From NCBI GenBank assembly GCA_026398575.1, contig JAPLSP010000188.1, forward strand, positions 1 through 14,843: DNA of 14,843 bases, in the 5' to 3' direction. Every line of letters starts with the position of its first letter. Position 1 is the first letter of the stretch. Origin of the DNA: Candidatus Sumerlaeota bacterium (GTDB taxonomy: Bacteria; Sumerlaeota; Sumerlaeia; JADFCT01). The position numbers and the translations under genes were made by a program. This document shows, in pieces, positions 14,809 through 14,843 of the stretch. The notes beneath the pieces are model-generated. The model saw nothing but the letters and a program-made list of their open reading frames with translations. It did no database searches and was not told where the DNA came from.

Positions 14809-14843
14809 AAAGTATTGATGGGATTCGCGGTATTCAAGAGCTT

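Overview
This window is chromosomal bacterial DNA, mostly G+C-rich (for example 42 of 60 bases at 11701-11760), with Gram-negative-style genes for taking up and using galactose and related sugars. Intergenic regions are crowded with palindromic elements and short ATG-rich or 'gtccaa' tracts. From general knowledge, such repeats are common in environmental PVC-like and candidate-phylum genomes, so I suggest an uncultured bacterium of that kind. No 16S or other marker gene is present, so the phylum is not determined.

Layout. Positions 125-6539 hold an AraFGH-type sugar ABC importer: binding protein araF, double ATPase araG and permease araH. Between araG and araH sit a secreted GH50/beta-agarase-like glycoside hydrolase (about 3237-5357) and a 50-codon remnant resembling the tail of a GH43-type hydrolase (5332-5484). 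galT follows (6583-7626), then a 334-bp A+T-rich gap with helically phased inverted repeats, then galK (7961-9106). Next come two more A+T-rich genes: a RecF/AAA-type ATPase (9150-10433) and an HNH nuclease of the TIGR02646/PtuB type (10430-11116). Together they form a Septu-like (PtuAB-like) anti-phage module. Its second gene overlaps the start codon of galE (11113-12102) by 4 nt. After a large hairpin comes a UlaG-like metallo-beta-lactamase-fold hydrolase (12392-13198). An 89-bp palindrome then separates it from a convergent rhamnulokinase gene (13317-14792, minus strand).

How the genes may work together. The exported hydrolase could release galactose-containing sugars outside the cytoplasm. 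The AraFGH-like importer could bring them in. Its binding protein has Leu where E. coli AraF has Met108, a change reported to favour galactose. GalK, GalT and GalE would then run the Leloir pathway. No galM and no transcription regulator is visible. Rhamnulokinase and the UlaG-like enzyme suggest neighbouring deoxysugar or sugar-acid use.

Most notable observation. A complete two-gene putative defence module lies inside the galactose operon, apparently cotranscribed and translationally coupled to galE, with base composition unlike its neighbours. I found no reverse transcriptase (so no retron), CRISPR array, tRNA, rRNA or transposase.
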